From CBDCWQ01 sp965223435 (GTDB lineage: Bacteria; Myxococcota; Kuafuiibacteriia; Kuafuiibacteriales; Kuafuiibacteriaceae): 19,648 nt of DNA. Under the pieces are notes generated by a model. That model had not been told where the DNA came from and ran no database searches. It saw only the letters and a list, made by a program, of their open reading frames with translations. Of the stretch, positions 16,112-19,648 are shown in pieces. A program made the position numbers and the translations under genes. The stretch spans positions 1-19,648 of the forward strand of contig CBDCWQ010000015.1 in assembly GCA_965223435.1 (NCBI GenBank), in the 5' to 3' direction. The first letter of the stretch is position 1. Every line of letters starts with the position of its first letter.

Positions 16112-16363
16112 TTGGCGAGCGCGCAAAAAGCCTGCTTGAGCGGGAACCTAGAGGGCGATCCAGTCGACCGAACAGAATACCCACCGGGTCGGAAAAGATT
16201 CCTCTTGCCCAAGGAGGTCGAGTCCCTCCTTGATGAGGCTGAGCGCCTGACAGGGCGATGTGCCCAGGACGTCCTGCAGGTGGCCTTGGAGCAGTTTGTT
16301 GAGCAGCAGCGGTTTATTCTCTGGGTTGGGTCCGAGAGCGAAAAGATGCAGGCGTTGCCGTGA
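16112..16363 (+). CDS. Small ribbon-helix-helix-like protein upstream of purM
   Basis: The product is 83 residues from a TTG at 16112, chosen because GGGGAGG ends 4 nt upstream. A GTG at 16088 in the same frame would give 91 residues without a good ribosome site. Residues about 27-65 (GRKRFLLPKEVESLLDEAERLTG...DVLQVALEQFVEQQ) have the strand-helix-turn-helix spacing of CopG/Arc-type DNA-binding proteins, though the strand is not the usual alternating pattern. The stop TGA at 16361-16363 overlaps the GTG start of purM in a GTGA, which implies translational coupling. The protein could be a regulator, an antitoxin-like remnant or simply a small helical protein; no toxin gene is adjacent. Confidence 0.6.
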   Translation: MASAQKACLSGNLEGDPVDRTEYPPGRKRFLLPKEVESLLDEAERLTGRCAQDVLQVALEQFVEQQRFILWVGSESEKMQALP

Positions 16364-17454
16364 CTGTCGATGATTCTCGCCGGAACACGGGACTGACCTA
16401 CCGGGATGCAGGCGTAGATATCGATCGGGCCGATGCGTTGGTTCGCAAGATCAAGCGCCATGCGGCCAAGACGCCTCAGGCCGGTGTGCTTGAGGGGGTC
16501 GGTGGGTTCGCTTCCCTGTTTTCCCTGAGTGAAGCCCAAAAGTCGCTTGGTGGCGCACCCCTTTCGGACCCGGTGCTGGTGTCGGGTACCGACGGTGTGG
16601 GCACAAAACTCAAGCTCGCGCGCATGGTGGACCGCCACGACACCATCGGCATCGACCTGGTGGCCATGTGCGTCAACGATGTGCTGACCACCGGGGCTCG
16701 TCCCTTGTTCTTCTTGGACTACTTGGCTACCGGACGCCTCGAGGTCGAGCAGGCCGAAGCGGTCGTCCGGGGCGTTGCCGAGGGATGCCGCCTTGGTCAA
16801 TGCGCCCTCGTAGGGGGCGAAACGGCCGAAATGCCGGGACTCTATCCCCCGGGCGAATACGATTTGGCGGGGTTTGCGGTGGGGGTTGTCGAACGCGATG
16901 CGATCGTGGATGGGCGCTCGGTCGCGCCGGGAGACTTGGTGATTGGCTTGGCCAGCCATGGACTCCATAGCAATGGTTTTTCACTGGCGCACCGGGTGTT
17001 TTGGGAGGAAGCCGGCCTTTCGCCCCAAGATGCCGTGGACGGCGTGCCGGGGCCCTTGGGCGCGGCGCTCCTGACGCCCACCGCGCTCTACACCAAAAGT
17101 GTCCAGGCCCTCATGCGACAAGCGGCGCCGAAGGCTCTGGCGCACATCACCGGTGGGGGCATTCCGGGCAATTTGGTGCGGGTCCTTCCTGAGGGTTGCC
17201 GGGCGTCCGTCGACGTCAAGCGGTGGTCGACGCCGCCGCTTTTCGCACAACTTGCCCGCCTGGGGAACGTCGACGCCGACGAGATGTTCCGAACTTTCAA
17301 CATGGGCATTGGCTTCATCGCGGTCGTTGATCCCGAAAACGCGCCAGGCGCGTTGGAGGCGGTCCGTGCCTCCGGGGAAACCGCGTGGATCATTGGCGAG
17401 ATCGGTGGGCACCGCGGCGAGGCCGGGGTCGATCTGGTGGGGCTTTTTGGCTAA
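16360..17454 (+). CDS. purM: Phosphoribosylformylglycinamidine cyclo-ligase (AIR synthetase)
   Basis: This enzyme closes the imidazole ring of purines: FGAM plus ATP gives AIR, in the cytoplasm, step five of de novo purine synthesis. The 364 residues are slightly longer than the usual length of about 345. The N-terminus GLTYRDAGVDID matches the family's start, supporting the GTG at 16360. Further family blocks are SGTDGVGTKLKLA (75-87), GIDLVAMCVNDVL (97-109), LVGGETAEMPG near 150-160, a SHGLHSNGFSL block, HITGGGIPGNL, and FNMGIGF near the C-terminus. No residue expected for activity is visibly missing. Its start overlaps the stop of the preceding small gene. purN follows after 10 bp, giving the common purM-purN pairing. 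Confidence 0.97.
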   Translation: MTVDDSRRNTGLTYRDAGVDIDRADALVRKIKRHAAKTPQAGVLEGVGGFASLFSLSEAQKSLGGAPLSDPVLVSGTDGVGTKLKLARMVDRHDTIGIDLVAMCVNDVLTTGARPLFFLDYLATGRLEVEQAEAVVRGVAEGCRLGQCALVGGETAEMPGLYPPGEYDLAGFAVGVVERDAIVDGRSVAPGDLVIGLASHGLHSNGFSLAHRVFWEEAGLSPQDAVDGVPGPLGAALLTPTALYTKSVQALMRQAAPKALAHITGGGIPGNLVRVLPEGCRASVDVKRWSTPPLFAQLARLGNVDADEMFRTFNMGIGFIAVVDPENAPGALEAVRASGETAWIIGEIGGHRGEAGVDLVGLFG

Positions 17455-17464
17455 AGGCGATGTG

Positions 17465-18130
17465 ATGGGCACGGGTTCCCGGGTAGCGGTGTTGGCCTCA
17501 GGCTCCGGGAGCAACTTGCAGGCTCTCATCGACAGCGATCTCGGGCCTGCCCACCTTGCGCTGGTGGTGGTCAACGTCGCGGGCGCCGGGGCCCTGTCAC
17601 GGGCTCACAAGGCTGAGATTCCCACCCGATTGCTGGAACATCAACGTTTTGCGAACCGGGGGGCGTTCGAGAAGGCCCTGCTTCAGGTCCTTGGCGAAGC
17701 CGGGATCGATTGGGTTGTTCTGGCGGGTTTTATGCGGATCCTGGGGACCGATGTTGTTCGGGCTTTCCCGGATCGCATCCTGAACATCCACCCCTCTCTT
17801 CTCCCTGCCTTTCCCGGGATGGATGCGCAGGCTCAGGCGCTCAAGGCCGGGGTCCGATTGACGGGGTGTTCGGTGCATTTGGTTGATTCTGGCGTCGACA
17901 CCGGGCCCATCCTGGCGCAAACTGCGGTACCCGTGCTGCCCGACGACAGTCTTGACGTGCTCCGGCGCCGCATTCTCACGCAAGAGCATCTGCTCTTGCC
18001 CGCGGTGGTTCGTGCCGTGGCCGAGGGGCACCTCCGAGAGAACGAACAAGGTCAGCCCTACCTTGAGGGGTTTGAGACCAGGCCGGGCGCTACCCTTTCA
18101 AATCCCAGGCTGGCTTTGTTTCCGACATGA
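17465..18130 (+). CDS. purN: Phosphoribosylglycinamide formyltransferase (folate-dependent)
   Basis: It transfers a formyl group from 10-formyltetrahydrofolate to GAR, step three of purine synthesis, in the cytoplasm. The 221 residues are close to the normal size of about 212. The phosphate-binding loop ASGSGSNLQAL is at 11-21. The catalytic triad Asn107, His109 and Asp145 lies in NIHPSLLPAFPG and SGVDTGPI, in the expected spacing. The frame is open upstream inside purM, but the ATG at 17465 gives the family N-terminus and has AAGG 7 nt ahead (17454-17457), overlapping the purM stop. The stop overlaps the start of the following oxidoreductase gene (ATGA), so the two are translationally coupled. 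Confidence 0.97.
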   Translation: MGTGSRVAVLASGSGSNLQALIDSDLGPAHLALVVVNVAGAGALSRAHKAEIPTRLLEHQRFANRGAFEKALLQVLGEAGIDWVVLAGFMRILGTDVVRAFPDRILNIHPSLLPAFPGMDAQAQALKAGVRLTGCSVHLVDSGVDTGPILAQTAVPVLPDDSLDVLRRRILTQEHLLLPAVVRAVAEGHLRENEQGQPYLEGFETRPGATLSNPRLALFPT

Positions 18131-19578
18131 GTAGGCACTTTGACGCAGTTGTGGTCGGGGGTGGATTGTCCGCTTCCATCGTGGCCGCTCTGCTTGCCAA
18201 ACGCCAAATTCGAGGCCTGCTCATCGATCAAGACGATGCAACCGATTCGGAGGGTGTGTTCCCCGATCTGTTGCTTTCTCAGGGCGCCTCGCGGGCCATG
18301 CGGTTGGTTCACACCGAGCTGGGTCTGCAAGAAGATTTGCGTGTGCGATCTTGCCAGCTGGATCCCAGTTTGCAAGTGGTGTTCCCCCATGCGCGCCTGG
18401 AGATCTCCCAAAATCGCGATCAACTCGTAGAAGAGATCGACCGCGTGTTTCCGGGTGAAGGCGAGTCGTTTCGTGCATTCTTGACTCGGCTTGACGCGTG
18501 CGAAGACCAAACGGGCGCATTTATCGACCAAGCCGGGGTTCTTCCGCCGCGGAGTTTTCTTGAGCGCCGACGTCTGACGCACGCCCTTCGCCGAACCGAG
18601 GATGCCATGGGTTCGCCGTTGGACGACAGTACGCTGCTTGAGGGACTGTCGCCGTCCGTCGAGGCCATGCTCTTGGAGGTGCTGCCGTTTTTGACCTACC
18701 TCGATGGCCATGCCCAAGAGCAGCCGACGGTGATCCGTTTTGCCCGGGCCATTGGGCGTTTCTTTCGCGGTTTTTCCCGAGTGGAAGGGGGCCTTCGCCC
18801 GCTGTTCCTCGATTTCGCGCGTCGACGAGGTTTCGAGGTTCGAAATGGTCAAATCGAGACCATGCAAGCGCGCGGCAAGGCGGTGTCGGTCCAACTCTCG
18901 GGCCATCGAGATCCGGTGACCGCCAATGCGCTGGTCGATGCTTCCTCAACCTTGTCCGGCCTGGAGGGCGCCCCGGCAAAGGGGCGCGGAAGGCGCTTGC
19001 AAACGGCTCGGAGCAAGAGTCAGCTTTTCGGACACCTTTACGGCTTGTGCATTGAAGTCGACCGAAGCGTGATCCCCGCGGGGATGGGACCCCATGTGTT
19101 GCTGCTCAACGGCCGCCGCGAACCAAAGGCCGCGGATCCATCGCGGATGGCCCCGGACGCGCCGGTCTGGCTCACCATGCGTGACGCCGCCACCGACGGG
19201 CGGGTGGAGCTTTCGGCGTATTCACCGGTAGGGAACGGAGGTGCGGGCCCCAAAGAAAAAGATGCGGTGGAGCGTTCTATCACCGCCCGCATGGAGCGCT
19301 TGATCCCGTTCCTGGAGGAGGGGCGAAAAAAGCGGATTCGCGCCCTTTCTCAGGCGCGCGCCCACCCGATCTTCGCTTTGCAGGTTGACTCGGTGCTGGG
19401 GTTGACCGGAGTTCCCAATCGAACACCGGTCAAGAACGTGTTTGTCGCCGGCCCCGCGGTGGTCCCCGGATTGGGGATTGAAGGCGAGTATATTTCGGCC
19501 CTCCAGGCGGTGGACGCCTGCCTCGGGCTCAAGGGCCCAGGACGGCCTTCCCCGGTGTTGTCGACCCGACCCGTTTGA
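18127..19578 (+). CDS. FAD/NAD(P)-binding oxidoreductase, phytoene-desaturase/amine-oxidase-like
   Basis: The product is 483 residues. The N-terminus FDAVVVGGGLSASIVAALLAK is a Rossmann dinucleotide-binding fold (GxGxxA form), with an acidic Asp at the end of the second strand (LLIDQD). The C-terminal block NVFVAGPAVVPGLGIEGEYISALQA (about 437-461) resembles the second FAD-binding motif of the CrtI/phytoene dehydrogenase and retinol saturase-like group, in which GD is more usual than GP. The centre is divergent, with long helical parts (about 90-230). No membrane segment is obvious. Substrate unknown: the family includes carotenoid and lipid desaturases, but no carotenoid genes are near. The start ATG overlaps the purN stop (ATGA), so it is cotranslated with the purine genes. 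Confidence 0.85.
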   Translation: MSRHFDAVVVGGGLSASIVAALLAKRQIRGLLIDQDDATDSEGVFPDLLLSQGASRAMRLVHTELGLQEDLRVRSCQLDPSLQVVFPHARLEISQNRDQLVEEIDRVFPGEGESFRAFLTRLDACEDQTGAFIDQAGVLPPRSFLERRRLTHALRRTEDAMGSPLDDSTLLEGLSPSVEAMLLEVLPFLTYLDGHAQEQPTVIRFARAIGRFFRGFSRVEGGLRPLFLDFARRRGFEVRNGQIETMQARGKAVSVQLSGHRDPVTANALVDASSTLSGLEGAPAKGRGRRLQTARSKSQLFGHLYGLCIEVDRSVIPAGMGPHVLLLNGRREPKAADPSRMAPDAPVWLTMRDAATDGRVELSAYSPVGNGGAGPKEKDAVERSITARMERLIPFLEEGRKKRIRALSQARAHPIFALQVDSVLGLTGVPNRTPVKNVFVAGPAVVPGLGIEGEYISALQAVDACLGLKGPGRPSPVLSTRPV

Positions 19579-19582
19579 TCCC

Positions 19583-19605
19583 ACGGAACAGTCGTTGGGT
19601 TCCGT
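19583..19605 (+). terminator. Weak hairpin after the oxidoreductase gene
   Basis: ACGGAAC (19583-19589) and GTTCCGT (19599-19605) form a perfect 7-bp stem with a 9-nt loop just after the stop at 19578. No T-run follows, so it is a poor intrinsic terminator and may only stabilise the message. Confidence 0.25.
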
Positions 19606-19637
19606 CTCAAAAATGGTGCCCGCGGGGCGCATCTCTT

Positions 19638-19643
19638 AGGAGA
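19638..19643 (+). promoter_or_regulatory. Shine-Dalgarno-like AGGAGA at the right edge
   Basis: AGGAGA lies 5 bases before the end of the window with no start codon inside it. It probably serves a + strand gene that begins just beyond the edge. About 70 bp separate the oxidoreductase stop from the edge. Confidence 0.35.
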
Positions 19644-19648
19644 CGGCC

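Noticed and set aside
16108..16233. 41-codon frame from the ATG at 16108
   Set aside because: The ribosome site abuts the ATG directly and the product is Arg/Pro-rich with no motif; the overlapping TTG frame at 16112 is better.
18058..18906. 282-codon open frame on the - strand opposite the oxidoreductase
   Set aside because: Antisense to a strongly supported gene, with His/Arg/Gln-rich composition typical of shadows in GC-rich DNA.

Overview
The window looks like a chromosomal segment of a GC-rich deltaproteobacterium-type organism, most likely Myxococcota or a relative. This is inferred from gene content, not from a marker gene. It carries two Hanks-type Ser/Thr kinases (one with the HRDVSPQN catalytic loop common in that group), PEGA-domain proteins, an FHA-domain sigma54 activator, an FG-GAP lipoprotein and frequent TTG/GTG starts. 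I see no rRNA, tRNA, CRISPR array, transposase or phage gene.

Layout. (1) 1-5906, + strand: a very large protein of unknown family, open to the left edge and split in two by an apparent one-base frameshift near 1500. (2) 5933-8880, - strand: a two-gene unit, a PEGA/TPR membrane protein followed by an FG-GAP lipoprotein. It is preceded at 8946-8961 by a near-consensus sigma54 (-24/-12) promoter. (3) 9161-10727, + strand: a zinc-ribbon Ser/Thr kinase with one membrane segment; its tail seems displaced by a frameshift. (4) 10842-15916, - strand: a likely four-gene operon read from right to left: a second Ser/Thr kinase with PEGA repeats, an exported protein of unknown function, a small unknown protein, and an FHA-AAA+ sigma54 activator whose Fis-type HTH lies in another frame. 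(5) 16112-19578, + strand: a tightly coupled group of a small ribbon-helix-helix-like protein, purM, purN and a CrtI/phytoene-desaturase-like FAD oxidoreductase. The window ends just after a Shine-Dalgarno-like AGGAGA, so another + strand gene may start outside it.

How the genes may work together. Blocks 2 to 4 form a self-contained arrangement: two membrane-anchored kinases, an FHA (phosphothreonine-binding) sigma54 activator in the same operon as one kinase, and a sigma54 promoter driving an envelope PEGA protein plus a surface lipoprotein. An inverted repeat at 9109-9129 lies about 180 bp upstream of the predicted sigma54 start site. It also fits exactly into the spacer of a candidate sigma70 promoter for the first kinase. 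The working hypothesis is kinase to FHA activator to sigma54 operon, with possible feedback on the kinase gene. The parts are visible in the sequence; the wiring is inference.

Caution: three genes (the giant protein, the zinc-ribbon kinase and the activator) are interrupted in a way that removing one base from a short homopolymer repairs (T4 at 1499-1502, C7 at 10552-10558, G6 at 11081-11086). Systematic sequencing or assembly error is the simplest explanation, although real mutations cannot be excluded.
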